From Pseudoips prasinana (taxonomy: Eukaryota > Arthropoda > Insecta > Lepidoptera > Nolidae), in the NCBI GenBank assembly GCA_951640165.1, contig OX621236.1:29690948-29754947 (forward strand): a DNA stretch of 64,000 bases, written 5' to 3'. Positions 11,289-23,194 of the stretch are shown here, one piece after another. Made by a program: the position numbers and the translations under genes. Numbering within the stretch: the first letter of the stretch is position 1; every line of letters begins with the position of its first letter. The notes beneath the pieces are model-generated. The model saw nothing but the letters and a program-made list of their open reading frames with translations. It was not told the DNA's origin and ran no database searches.

Positions 11289-12715
11289 CTAATTACGTAA
11301 ATCAATTTCAATTTGAATTATGGTATAAAAATTATTTTACTTTACTTTAACTTTACTTTATAGCATTATAGTTAAAAATTCTTATTAAATAAGTTTATTC
11401 TTATTATAAAATTAGGTATAATTAATGTTGCTGGACAAGATATACATATAGAAAATGTTAAGTTATTTCTATGCTTTTTCAATGAGTAATCTTCATATCG
11501 GTTATCAAAAAGAAAAGTTTAAATTATTTATACTACTTTCAATGCGTCGCCGGATAATAGACGCAAGTCAGGTCTCAAACTATCTAGCAAGAAACTACGT
11601 AACTGCTGGAGAGATTAAGAATTAATATTTACTTAAATCGATCTACACCTACACAGTACATTAACGCCAGAATTATTAGCTGGCTACAATAAAGAGAGAG
11701 TAATGTTATATGTAATCTTATATGTAAGAGATGCCTATTTACCTAGAGTTGAGATGTTGGCTATCACGGAAAGCACATTTCCCGTAATCCCAAAAATCCC
11801 GCGATCTTGGGAAATTCAAATTGAAGTGAATACTCCGTGAGATGTTTATAATAAATTCAACTTGACCTAAATAACAATTGCCCTGTTACACCACAATATA
11901 TTTGATATTCGCCACTTGTTTTGTCAGTGATTTGTCATAAATTAAAAATATAAATAGCCGCTTTCATAGTTTGTTAGTAAAATGTGATTGTGTGTGTGTG
12001 TGATTTTTGGGAAAATTGAACGCAATTTGAGATGAAATTCCCATTTTTGCTCTAATATACTTGTACATGTGTATGCCCGTTGCTAAGTGTGGACTACCTC
12101 AGTTAGGATTTTTCATTTGGTTTTCATCGATATAGCGAGCTACCTTTAAAATTTTACGAATATTTTAATTATTGTTTTTGTAATGTAATTGGGGCCATAA
12201 CTTTGCATTACTTGGCATGTACCAATTCATTTTACCTAAGATCCAAATCTTGTGCCAATTATACAAATTCGCCAAACAATTAAATATATGTTTTGCGTTT
12301 AAGGAGCTCGCAAAACAACTTATCTAAGTAGGTAACAAAAGTTATGTAGGTGTATAATTATTTATAATTAAGCAAAAAGTAAACGGCGTATCTTGTAAAA
12401 ACGTAATTAAAATTAATTGTTTCTGTAGGTTCTGGTAGATACTCATTAAAATTTACTTAGTCATTTTTCAAATTAGGAATATCCATTGCCATAATCATAA
12501 TTTTTGTAACCGGGGACTGGAAAATCGGTGTCTATGATTTGGTGTTTACCTATTTTTATATTTTTTAGAAGAGCGAAATAAAAACCAAAAAAGAAAGTGA
12601 CGGTACACAAAAGCCATTTCATCCTTCAATTAATTCCGATTTCACACCCTTTCACGAACCGAAAAATTGAAGCCCAAACATTAGTTTAACCGAAATTATA
12701 GAAAATCAACAAAAA

Positions 12716-12790
12716 GTGCGACAAAAAGGTGCAGACTACGGAGGCGGGCGGGCGCCTGCGCATCGACTATCCGTTAATTGTGAAGTAGCG
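12716..12790. promoter_or_regulatory. Small GC-rich patch, unexplained
   Basis: GGAGGCGGGCGGGCGCCTGC lies in AT-rich DNA. The 79-codon open frame starting here resembles no protein I know and decays into AT-rich codons, so I do not call a gene. It could be a regulatory element or an old repeat. Confidence 0.2.
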
Positions 12791-13784
12791 AAGCGACTCA
12801 AATCGTTTAACTATCGACATTGTTTCCGGAAATCACTCACAATCAAATATCGCGCCAAAGCTATATTGCATAATCTCGAGATGTTCTCCTTGGCGGATAT
12901 TAAAAAACAACAATTATATTTAATACCCATACTATTACAAATATATAGTGTATAAAGAAATTTGATAAAAGAATACCTAACTACACTAATCACATTTAGC
13001 TACCGAAATGAATATTGTATATAAAACATATTATGAGTACAACACCTATTTTTATTACACAAAAAAGGTCTAAAAAAATAACTAGACAATTTTTGATCAA
13101 GCATGCTCTTGATTGGAAAGATGGTATTCAATCAATAGAAAATTAGTACAAGTTTGTTATTAGCTACCGTAGTTTTTATAAGGACCATCGGAGGCGGCGA
13201 CCGGAGCCCTAATTATAAACGTTTGTTTTTGAAATAGCCGCCACGGACCTCAATAGAATACCTTCATTGTATTATTATGTTTTTTGTGTTAAAATATAAT
13301 CGCACTTTAGTATCTTGTCTATGAATAGAACATAGAGTTAATTACGGTTGAGTTTAATGTGTTTATAAGTTCATACTATTTATGATATTTATTTAATTGC
13401 AAATGTAAAGACAACTAATACTACTTATAAGGTAGATTCCTACTTGTAATAATAGCTTTGCCATTAGGTTTGATTATTTCCGTATGGTATAAACCATTAA
13501 CGTTAATTAGTAACCGTTAAAATATAAACAAAAAGTTTCAATGAGACTCGCAATAAAAAGCCACGTTTATGTGAACATATATTTAATTCTATCTATATCC
13601 ATACAAGTTATAAATTAAGTGAAGTCTTATATTTATATGTGTTTGGAAGACGACTGAATGGATTTAAATCCAGTTCTCAACAGAAACTAGAATAATTTTT
13701 GGAGTAGGTTTAAAAAGAGTATGGAAGATCTCCCATTTCCAAATGGGAATATCTCGTAGTTAATTATTTAGCCAGCTTAGACTT

Positions 13785-13960
13785 AGGGCGCGTTCCCACT
13801 ATGTCGTAACGATTAATTTATCGTAGAACGACTGTCGTCTCTAGTTCCCATTATACGTCTCACTGTCATGGCAATCTGTCGTCACTGCAAAAAATGTCGT
13901 AGACGACAGTAAATCGTGTCGTTCTATATGTGAATACCTTCATTTAAACATATAAGCCAC
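13785..13960. repeat. TGTCGT-rich repeat-like segment
   Basis: Begins GGGCGCGTTCCCACTATGTC and holds many TGTCGT/ACGACA words in both orientations. It resembles the ends of GC-start MITEs, but no matching right terminus was found. Confidence 0.3.
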
Positions 13961-14627
13961 GACACTTTAAACTACACGATTATCTGACGTCACGAAAAAG
14001 TGAACACGAAATTATTTATGGGTTCTTCCAATAGGCACTTTAACATTCAAAAGCTAGATCATATATGTATATCGCAACATCTATAAATTTAATTATAAAA
14101 AGCTTTTTTAGAACACATCAGGAAGAAAAATACTGGATTTGTTGATATTTTTTATTGTTTAGTAAAACCTATGGCTATTATAGCCCTTAGGCCTCACGTT
14201 TGGTGATTGGTAGATGAGTTATTTCACCTTTGTATTGTGTCAGTTCGACAATAACAATGCCGAGAGACAACGTCTACTAATTAAATGTCATTTATATTGT
14301 TGTTTTTTATGTTCACATATTCCATTTCACTTTTATTAAATAATTATTTTAATTTTTATAAAGCCGTTTACTGAGTCCAACTACATTTCTCAAAAATGTG
14401 AGAAATAGTCGTCCCTGCAGAGGAAAACTTTTTGTGTCCCAGTTGTTCTGCCCATTGAGTGAATGTCATGTTTGTCAAGTTCTTCTCCATACATGGATTA
14501 ATATGCGTATTTGAGTATGCGTTGTCTTTCTTACTGAGAGTATTTATAACGATATCTAAATGTTGGACGTATTGAAAATTCTAATTTGAAAGACTTCTAT
14601 AACCAGTACTTACATACTTACTTATTG

Positions 14628-14830
14628 TATGGACAGTGCTTACCCTAGTGCTTAAGTGGTTCAAGCCACCCAGTATGCGCTGACATGGCTTAATTACTGT
14701 TTCCTAATGGCTTCAACCTGGACCGGCAGCTTAACGTGCACTGAGACGCTTTGAAATTAAACCACTTTGGTGGTCACCCATCTATGGTCTGACCGCGACC
14801 CTAGTTGCTTAACCTCTCCAATCACTTACG
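14628..14830 (+). repeat. Repeat family F, copy 2
   Basis: GTATGGACAGTGCTTACCCT through AAGTGGTTCAAGCCACC, the GGACCGGCAGCTTAACGTGC block and TCTGACCGCGACCC. A longer relative of 1126-1260. A shorter echo is at about 31895-31930. Probably part of a non-LTR element. Confidence 0.45.
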
Positions 14831-14916
14831 GACCGGTGAGAGCATCTGTTAAGTTGTATAATGTTAAGGTTTTAACTAAAATTAAGATCCCGCTGTACGT
14901 GATATAAATCGTTTAA

Positions 14917-15054
14917 GGGTCTATGCACACCACGTTTTTTAAGCGCGCCGTTGTCGCGCGTTTGTAGCGATACACACGCGCGTAAGCATCGCGTTTGATA
15001 CAAACAAAAACAAGCTGCTCTGCAGGATGTAGGAAACGTGGTGTGCATAGCCCC
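14917..15054. mobile_element. PIF/Harbinger-like MITE
   Basis: Terminal inverted repeats of 21 bp: left GGGTCTATGCACACCACGTT, right AACGTGGTGTGCATAGCCCC. TAA is present on both flanks (14914-14916 and 15055-15057), fitting a 3-bp Harbinger target duplication. The interior of 138 bp in total has CGCGCG words and no gene. The class is inferred from TIR start and TSD length. Confidence 0.6.
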
Positions 15055-15145
15055 TAATATGGCTAAAGTGGCAGTAGCTACAAGGTAACATGTCGGCAGT
15101 CCCTCTGACTCAGCATCGCTTTGTTCTGCCGACAATCACACAACA

Positions 15146-15228
15146 GTATACATTTCCAGTATAAGCTGACCTCTCATTGTATGGAAATCCTATACAACGC
15201 GAGATCAGCTTATACTGGAAATGTATAG
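15146..15228. repeat. Palindromic mini-element, arms about 37 bp
   Basis: GTATACATTTCCAGTATAAG... at the left and its near-perfect reverse complement ...TTATACTGGAAATGTATAGC at the right, with a 9-bp loop at 15183-15191. Just before it, ATGTCGGCAG faces CTGCCGACA at 15080-15135, a second weak hairpin. Confidence 0.65.
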
Positions 15229-15759
15229 CTTGATGTGTAGCCGTGTGTACTACAGCCTTCCCAAGTCGTCGCCGTTTATCATCAGAGCCTGCGGCGACTT
15301 ATAACTATAATGGATAGTTAACTAGTATAGCGGAACTAAATGGTTTAATAATTGCAATAAAAATTGAATCAATACTTTTTCTAACACTAGCCAAGTATAA
15401 ATAGGTAAGTATTTTATCATATTGGGGAGGTGCAGACCACAAGGTAACAAAAAAACAGATAAAATATAATTTTTAATACTCTAAATTTGCTTTAAAATTT
15501 TGCAAACTCATTTAAAGCGTTAGAAGTTGATTTATTAAGCTGAGGTCAAACTCCTGAAACATATGACTAAAAAAACTGTCAAGTAATTTTAGATCAAGTT
15601 GCTGATGGTGGTCATTCAAATCGATTTGATGGTGTAGTCATGGTGACGTCGCATTGATCGTATTCGAAATTATAGTAGTAGTATTCGAATTTCATTAAAT
15701 TGCAACTTAATTGTAATTTTATGAAATTTTTATGGGCCGATTACCCTAGTTGGTGAAAG

Positions 15760-15935
15760 CCCAGGACAGATATTTGTGTGCATGAACATATCTGCTCGTC
15801 CTGACTCTGGGTGTAATTATCTATATAAGCATGTATTTACATAAGAAAAGTAGTATATGTAGTATATCAGTTATCTGGTTTCCATAGTAACAGTTCTGCT
15901 TAGTCCGGGTTCTGATAGCTGTGTGTGAATAATTT
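15760..15935 (+). mobile_element. SINE-A copy 3, head mostly lost
   Basis: Begins at CCCAGGACAGATATTTGTGT and runs through the SINE-A body to GCTGTGTGTGAATAATTT. The promoter part is reduced to a possible remnant CCTAGTTGGTGAAAG. Confidence 0.7.
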
Positions 15936-17156
15936 AAGCCTCACTGACTCTAATATTAGGAACTAGAACTTTATATAACTCAAAACTTTAACTTTTTACA
16001 AAACTTTAACGCGTTTTAATTCTAGTACTTAAAAATGCTACTTAATAACAAGAAAAAAGATCAGTGGGTTCTCTAACTCCATATTTAAGAAGACATGTTC
16101 ACGTGGGTTGTTGACATTGCATGAAATTATTTGCCTTATTCATCGAGTTTGCCAACCCCAGCACAGTTTAGAAGAGTTTCAGCGCCATGCTTTTAAAGAG
16201 TACGAAGGTACGAAGCAAACTTAAGCTATTCATTTAAATACAATCTTAACAGTATACGCTACAATAATTTGAACCAAAATACAGCACCTTTATTACGTAG
16301 GCCGTAAGGGCGGCCGTCATAGTTCATCCGAATCCAATGACCTGCCGTCGACTGGCAGTTTGGTGAAAAATAGAACCAACTGCGTATTATTTCTAGTTAA
16401 ATACGCTTGTGTTTGGGAATGTTTGGGAATACCCAACTAGAAAATGATTTGATAAGGGGTTATTTGTCAAGGAAAAAACTATTTATCGTTAATCGAACGA
16501 TGGTTGGGGCAAATGTGAAATGAATAGGCACGAGAGAAGCTAATTATTGAGGAGTTATTTTAGTTGCCCTATCTGTATTCGTACCTACAACGGACTTCGT
16601 TCTTTTAAATTGACTGATATTAAAAAACTAAAAATAAGACAGGAAGACAACAAAGACATAAAACATATAATAAGTCCATATATAACCAATTGGTACCACA
16701 TACTGGTTTATAAGAAAAGTTTATAAAGGGAAGACAGACTATCTGGTGTAAAACTTGAGAATTTAAGAAAACGTAATATCTGAGTTAAAAACTCCATGCT
16801 TAAAATATTGCACAAGAAGGCTTTATGAAGCTATCTATACGACCTCAAATTGATTTAAAACTTATCTTAAACCAAAGTTAATCACTGGTACTCTCACCTG
16901 GTACTTATACTAGGGTTCTTAGATGAAAAGCTAGGTGATACCAATCGCTTTAGATATTTTAGTTGCCGACTAGTTTAAATAAACTGACTCTTAGACATTG
17001 CAGGCTGTCGTAAATTTTCGTGAGAAATATTAAATTATTGATTTAGCTCTAAGTATCGAGAATCACTGTTTCAAACCATTCGACTTATCAGGTTTTATTA
17101 AATACTAACATTCAAAGCTTACGTTGTACTTACATTATTATACGTTACACGTAAGT

Positions 17157-17219
17157 AGCTTTTGCTTAGTTTGGGGCTAGGATGATCTGTGTGACATTGT
17201 CCCTAAATATTATCATTAT
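17157..17219 (+). repeat. SINE-B 3' fragment
   Basis: GCTTTTGCTTAGTTTGGGGC then GATGATCTGTGTGACATTGT, the tail of SINE-B only. Confidence 0.7.
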
Positions 17220-17293
17220 GGGATTATTTGCTGTACTAGTCAGTAGGTACCGTGAAATTAACCTATTTTTAAAAATATAATACATCCACTCAC

Positions 17294-17522
17294 CGTCTGT
17301 TCTGATACCAGGTCTTAACTTGAGTATCCGTTAACCCTAGTTTTGCCGCCAGCTCCATCCGATCCTGGACGCTGAGGTACTTCTGTCTCTCAAAGGATTT
17401 CTCCAGCGTTTGTAGCTGGTGATCTGTGAAGGCCGTTCGCGCTTTCCTCTGTTTCTTGGCTAATCCTGATGAATCTCCTCCACAGCTTTTACTTGACACG
17501 TCGTCTGAGTCGTCTTTTACAC
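17294..17522 (-). CDS. BarH1: BarH1 homeobox protein, exon 2 (homeodomain residues 1-53)
   Basis: Second coding exon, carrying most of the homeodomain. After the acceptor (TTTTTGTAG at 17523) it supplies the last two bases of Gly47. A short acidic/Ser-rich linker follows ([10 protein letters not shown]), then [19 protein letters not shown], nearly identical to Drosophila B-H1/B-H2 over the same stretch. Homeodomain landmarks are present: Arg5, Phe8, Leu16, Phe20, Trp48, Gln50, Asn51, Arg52. Residue 49 is Tyr (WYQNRR), the hallmark of the Bar class, where most homeodomains have Phe. The donor CG|GTGAGT at 17293 splits the Arg53 codon, so the end of the recognition helix and the C-terminal region lie on a further exon. 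That exon was not found between 1 and 17293. The reading frame is clean across the exon. Assignment to BarH1 rather than a second Bar paralogue rests on the single-copy expectation in Lepidoptera. Confidence 0.95.
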
Positions 17523-17523
17523 C

Positions 17524-17590
17524 TACAAAAATAAAAATGGCTATATTTAAAAACTTATATACAAAAATAAAAATGGCTATATTTAAAAAC
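17524..17590 (-). repeat. 36-bp tandem duplication of the BarH1 exon 2 acceptor tract
   Basis: A 31-bp unit at 17524-17554 (minus strand ...CCATTTTTATTTTTGTA) is repeated exactly at 17560-17590 with a 5-bp spacer. The inner copy supplies the pyrimidine-rich tract and the TA of the functional TAG. The outer copy has the same tract followed by TATAAG. Confidence 0.9.
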
Positions 17591-17621
17591 GTATATGAAA
17601 TGCGTTAAAATCATTGTAGGT

Positions 17622-17912
17622 ACAGATTTTATGATATTTTTTTATATTATATAGTTTTGCTAAATGTAACTAAATGCTCACTAAATTGCTATTTTTTATT
17701 CATTTAAGTTCTACTCATAACTATTAAATTAAAAATTTCTTAACTAAAATGGAAACTAGTCGTGTTGAAATATAATCAACGTATCGTTCTTTGGTATAGG
17801 ATTCCGAAAAACAACACAGATATGAACGAACAGATTTTATGATATTTTTTATATTATATAGTTTTGCTAAAAGTAACAATAATAGCTCAGTAAATTGCTA
17901 TTTATTATTTAT
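17622..17912. repeat. Local direct repeats A-B-A' in BarH1 intron 1
   Basis: Segment A (17622-17705, ACAGATTTTATGATATTTTT...) recurs as A' at 17829-17912. Between them lies segment B (17708-17830), which recurs at 19732-19855. Each pair is highly similar. No coding potential. Confidence 0.8.
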
Positions 17913-18710
17913 TTACGGATTTAATAAAAATATAAGATGTAACGAAACAGACCGCACGGATTTTTGTTACTTTAATACTGTGTTCAACTATGTTTCTGTA
18001 TTGCATTGTGAGCTTGACAAGTACATGTGTATGTAAAATACCCAAGTGCTGAATAAATTTCATTATAGGTAATTAGTTCTATCCGCACGGTCTGCCCAAT
18101 GAATGTGAATCAAAATTTAAATTAATTTGAAGTTATATATATTATAATAGTACTGTCAAACCATATATTATATAAAAAAAAACATTTAAGATGTTTTTTT
18201 TATCAATGTCGATTTTTTCTTATAATCTATGTTTTTTAATTTAGAAGGTCTTATAAAGTTCTTTGAATTCACTTTCCCAGATAAAAGTTCCTTCTGGAAA
18301 TAACAAAAACAATTTTTCCGGGATATTTGGTATCGTACGCTGCCTTCCTTACAAAAGACACATCAGTTCAGTAGCTCAAGCGTAAAGAGGAACAAACAAA
18401 CATACACATTTCCTGACGAGTGTGGATGTAAATTTATCAATATTTCATACTAAACCCACAATTTATGTCAACGACCTCAAGTGAAACGTGTTTGTTATTA
18501 ATCTGGAGCTTGTCCTCGAACCAGTGAGCGAAGCCCTGTGGGGCTTCTTGTGGTCACCGCTTCCTACACACCACTTGTCTTTAAGCATTGTGACTTACAA
18601 GTTTTGACGCAAGGCTTTTCGACATAACTAGCCATCTTATAGAAACAATAACATAATCATGGAATTTGAAACAGGTTTACTCTGGCTGATAGAGCTTATC
18701 AAAAAAAAAT

Positions 18711-18944
18711 CGTAGCCTAGTTGGTAGTGCTCCTGCCTACGAAGCTGGTGGTCCTGGGTTCGAATCCCGGTAAGTGCAAATATTTGTGTGATGAGCACGA
18801 ATGTGGATGTTTTCTATGTATTTAAGTATTTATCTATCTATATAAGTATGTATATGGTCGCCTGGTACCCATAGTACAAGCTTTGCTTAGTTTGGGGCTA
18901 GGATGGTCTGTGTGACATTGTCCCTAGATATTATTATTATTATA
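18711..18944 (+). mobile_element. SINE-B copy 1, full length
   Basis: Head CGTAGCCTAGTTGGTAGTGC, a loop with CTACGAA (reads as an ACG anticodon, tRNA-Arg-like), B box GGTTCGAATCC. The body has ATATTTGTGTGATGAGCAC and the tail TTTGGGGCTAGGATGGTCTG then TGTCCCTAGATATTATTATT. Confidence 0.85.
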
Positions 18945-19731
18945 TTGAATTGTTTTTGTTGTATATAAGGCTGAAAAAATTCTATGCAGAATAGCTTGCC
19001 ACAGTTTTTATCTTAATTATTGTATTAACTATTATCAAAATAATGTCAGCCATTGCATACAATACAACGTCGTATAAAAAACGAGATATAATTTTCTTTT
19101 TTCTGTACGGAATTTCCTTTAATTATATCAGATGTCCGTCACATGATTTACAGAAGGCTTTCACTGATTCACCGGACAGTAGAACCATACATGTGTTTAA
19201 AATGTCTAACGAGTAAGACTACAAACTATGTTACTGACGCCAGGTTCGAACTTGTACTGGATTCATTGATAGAGAGATGACGTGAACTACAGGTTGTTTA
19301 AAAATATCTTAAGTAAACTAAACAAATAATTGAGAAACATAATAAAGTGCTTATAAAAAATGTGGATTGAACATATACAAAATAGCGGGAAACATTATAA
19401 CTCGGCGTAGCGGGTAGTAATTCTTATAAAACTTATAGGTTATCGTGGCTGCTAATTTTGCTAATTGGCTATTGTAGCCTTTTATTCAATAGAAGAACAT
19501 TAAAGTAACATCCGTAAAATCTTAAGATAGTTTTATTAAAAGACATGTAGTTCCTTCTGCATTCCTTCCAAGTTCTACTTCTTCGAAATTCTTATTGTAC
19601 CATTATTATACAATTACTGTGACATTTAAACGGGCCGACGTTCAAGCTTGTAACCCATGGAGCCCGTGTATATATATAATCTATTTATTAGAGAATACCT
19701 ATGCCAAATAAGATATAATTCGTGTTTTTAC

Positions 19732-19855
19732 AGTTCTACTCATAACTATTTAATTAAAAATATCTTAACTACAATGGAAACTAGTCGTGTTGAAACATAA
19801 TCAACGTATCGTTCTTTGGTATAGGATTCCGAAAAACAACACAGATATGAACGAA
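19732..19855. repeat. Second copy of segment B
   Basis: Same orientation and high identity to 17708-17830, including AACGTATCGTTCTTTGGTAT and CAACACAGATATGAACGAA. Without A on either side. Confidence 0.8.
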
Positions 19856-20041
19856 GTTTTGTTAAACTTACTGAACCAGATTACCAAAGCAAATTAAGAT
19901 GAATCTCAAATGCCGAGAATGTCTCGCTCTCCATGCATACTTATCGAAATGAAAACAATTGCAAAATCTAAAAAATATACGTTTGTGATTCTTGTATTTC
20001 CTCCTTCAAATCAAAACCGATTTCATAGGTTATGACCGAAT

Positions 20042-20111
20042 GTTTAATTTTTAATCTGTTAGAAATAGGTTCTATGTTACGAACCTATTTCTAACATATT
20101 AAAAATTAAAC
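20042..20111. repeat. Palindrome, arms about 31 bp
   Basis: GTTTAATTTTTAAT and TTAGAAATAGGTTC face GAACCTATTTCTAA and ATTAAAAATTAAAC around an 8-bp loop. One short mismatch (CTG/CAT) interrupts the stem. Confidence 0.75.
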
Positions 20112-21918
20112 AAACCCTTTAAAATTTTTGGATGACCCTCCCACTCCAACTTCTATGAAAATTGATTTAGCCAATAAAACATATCAGTCGGGCATAGCCA
20201 TAGGAGAAATAAAAAAAAAACATTGGTCGAACCTGGTTGGAAAATAATAAATACGTTTCTAAAGGAAAATGGCCACTAATAATAACTCTTAAAGTTTAAA
20301 TGTACCATGAGCGTATATAAAAGACAAAGGCTTATAATGTGCGCGAATTAACGCAGTGGAGTGTGGCGCTGCGGTTGCACTTGCGGCTTACCACCCAAGT
20401 TCCCGCTGCTAACTGACCAACAATGTTGGCCTCATAGGTACGTACTATCGAGTACAGAATACACACGATTTACATCTAAAATCACCTGACATTACTTTGG
20501 TAGATACGAATAAATATTATTATTGCCCTTATTTATTTTAATAGGCAATACTAATTACATTTCTTTCTGTGATAGTGGTAATGAAAAGGAAGAGGCATCT
20601 TTAATTATGTTAGCTCGTTAATTTAATTTTAGCGCGAAATACTGAGGTATAATAAACGATACTATAGATTAGAATCTGTCGACCAATTTAGTCTAAACAG
20701 TTTACTGTCAACTAGTTATTGTATTGTATTGTATTGTATATTTTTTATTTCGGAAAAATTAATCCATTTGGTGTTAGTAAAATAAAATGGTGGTGGTAAA
20801 AATGGTTATGCTTGCCTATTTAATTTAACTCCAGTATCTATACTAAATATATGTATATAACAAACATTTAAGACCACCTTTTATTTTGATATTGATTTCA
20901 GTAAATAATTCATTCATGCTTGAATCTCTATTAAATTATAAATTTCACAAACATAACTGTTCAAATACAAATATTAAAAAGAGTGACAAAGTAATTTATC
21001 CTGTTTTTGGGCGACACGAAAAAGCATTTTAAGGTTTTTATTGTACCTATCTTCTTAGCTTAAGCTTATGTCATGAGAGTGATATTAACTATTTATTTAT
21101 TCCAATTTCCTCATTGTTTTAATTGGAACCCTCATATTTTGGAACAATGAATATACATTTTTAACTGGGGATTTCCAATTTTATTATAATAATTATGACG
21201 CGAGACTCTGGCTACCATTGCAAGGTTTTCTGGACGGCAGAATCTAAGTAACATCTTCAGGGTTAACCTTTACTTAAGAAAAATAATTTTCTTTGTGGGA
21301 ACGTCGGCTGATCCGTCTTCTTGTCACAGCATTAAATTCAGCAGCTACTGATGATATGACCGCAAGTTTTTTTTTTTTGCTTACCCAAGTTGGTTGCAAA
21401 TTGAAGAAAACAATACCAATTCGGTTAAAGAAAATCCGCTTAGTTTTCGTCCGGAGTTTTTGGCAGTAAGGTTGTACGCATGAAAAAAAGAAAAAATAAT
21501 TTCGATGTATTATATTGTATTGTTTGAAGTAAACTATTTTTAATGTATGGAGTAAAATTAGTCATATAAACGAAAATAATTTTGCGAATCAAAAACAACT
21601 TTGTTTCCAATTATCACGTATTAAAATGTTAACAAAGTATTTTAGTCATACTTGTAAATTGGTCGATGTTAAAGCACAATGAGGTGATTTTTTACCAGCG
21701 ACCCTTTTGCAGTTTTTATAACGAGTAAGGTAACCGTCATCAACCCTCTTAAGCAAGAAAAAAAGCAAGTACCTTAAAAAGCTCAATAGGGAATTGTTAG
21801 TCTCTAAACCATCTTCTTCAGTTTTTCAGGACCCACTAGATTAATATAATACCAGATCATCAAAAAATTTCCATTAATACCTATTGGTTGAGGCCATCAG
21901 TTGGGGTGCATCGTGAGG

Positions 21919-22049
21919 GACAGACGCCAGCTACCCCAATCTTTCAAATTTCTTTTATAGATTTTCAACTTTATTACAAAAGCATAAATTTCACTTTCAA
22001 TTGGGAAAAATTGACAGATTGGGTTAGCTTGATGTGCTAGCGTCTGTAC
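21919..22049. mobile_element. Palindromic MITE family P, copy 2
   Basis: Left arm GACAGACGCCAG directly joined to CTACCCCAATC (9 bp lost relative to other copies), right arm ...GATGTGCTAGCGTCTGTAC. The interior is longer than in copy 1. Confidence 0.8.
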
Positions 22050-22231
22050 ACTAATAACATGTCAAACTTATAGAACTAAAAGTTGGTTATAATCAATTAT
22101 TTGTCCTTGTCTTTTTGCCTTTGTCAGCTACGTATGTTTTACTATACAGTTAGATTGTTGAAGTCACTTCTTCGGCACATAAGGAACTGTTAAGCATTCG
22201 CACCATTTAATTTTATATTGTCTTATAGTGG

Positions 22232-22296
22232 ATGCATAAATAAATAGAAACCAAATTAATACATTACACATGTTATAGTTTGGTTTCTATTTCTTT
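22232..22296. repeat. Short inverted repeat
   Basis: AAATAGAAACCAAA and TTTGGTTTCTATTT about 35 bp apart. A possible small hairpin element. Confidence 0.5.
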
Positions 22297-23194
22297 ATAT
22301 GTCTACATTTCTGGAAGAACAGATTAGTTAAGTTACAAAATGAATACAGTTACTTGAATGAAATCTTAATTTAGAGTCTGCCTCTTTTAAGAATCGCTTG
22401 CAGTTCTACGGTTTACCGAGACTTACCTAATACCCTGTAAGTATAATTAGGTATGGGAAGTCCATTAGGGAACCGCCGTTAATTTATTATAATAAGGTCC
22501 AACTGCCGAGTGCGTTTACTCGACCGTGAAAATTATAATGATTAGTGCACAGTAATGTATGACATAATGTACACGTTGTGCTACCTGCGTTATCAAAATT
22601 GTCACTGGTTAAACACCCAATCGGTAATTCAGTCCAAACACAATTGTAAAGCTTAATATATTTTACTGTCATTTACAAAATATTGTGTAAATAAAATCGG
22701 TCCATGATAAGGGTTGTTCGGTATCGTATAGAACATGATATACCTACATAATAAAACAGCTATATGTGCATGTCCGATCACAATTTGTGTTGGATCTCAA
22801 GTCATTGCGACCTTGGTATGTTTTGGCCGACTTCAAGTCATATCAAGGTTGACTCTATAGTTTTTAACGTATGTCTGTTCTCCGATTTCTCCTTTGGTAG
22901 TGATAATAGTACCTTTTTTACTTGTTAAGGATTGTTTACGGATACCCATATATGTTTCTTTTTCAATATCAGTTGGTTAAAAGAATAGTTGTTCGTCGGT
23001 TTTATGTAACCTGTTATATTATTGGTACCAACAGTGATAGAAGTAACTGTAATTAAGACATTAAATATATATATACTTGTAACCTATCAAATTGTCTTTA
23101 GAACCCGCGGTCGGTAAGTACATTTAGATTAATGTTATCAACATTTGCTTCTGCAAAATTAACGTGTCGTGGATCGTGGGTACAAGATACTTGA

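Larger units (their letters stand above)
1..17293 (-). other. BarH1 intron 2, left part (extends beyond the window)
   Basis: Sequence downstream of the exon 2 donor on the minus strand. The expected next exon would start by finishing Arg53 and continue with a Lys-Trp-Lys-Arg-Gln-like end of the homeodomain and a Bar-type C-terminus. I looked for the reverse complement of such a sequence and saw none. Intron 2 is therefore probably longer than 17.2 kb and the 3' end of the gene is off the left edge. Blocks with no recognised feature apart from AT-rich unique sequence include 1600-2640, 3240-3730, 3800-4750, 5900-6820, 7265-8040, 8310-9270, 11300-12700, 12800-13780, 14020-14620 and 15940-17150. 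Confidence 0.55.

Noticed and set aside
12716..12955. 79-codon frame beginning in a GC-rich patch
   Set aside because: No similarity recognised, no splice or start context support, and codons drift into AT-rich sequence.
17541..17542. Alternative AG acceptor 18 bases upstream of the BarH1 exon 2 acceptor
   Set aside because: It is not preceded by a good pyrimidine tract, and using it would include an in-frame TAG-type stop close to the true junction; the AG at 17523 fits phase and consensus.
18711..18780. tRNA genes (here, and at 9625, 46860, 57440)
   Set aside because: A and B boxes are present, but stems do not pair properly and each is fused to a recurring SINE body, so these are SINE heads.
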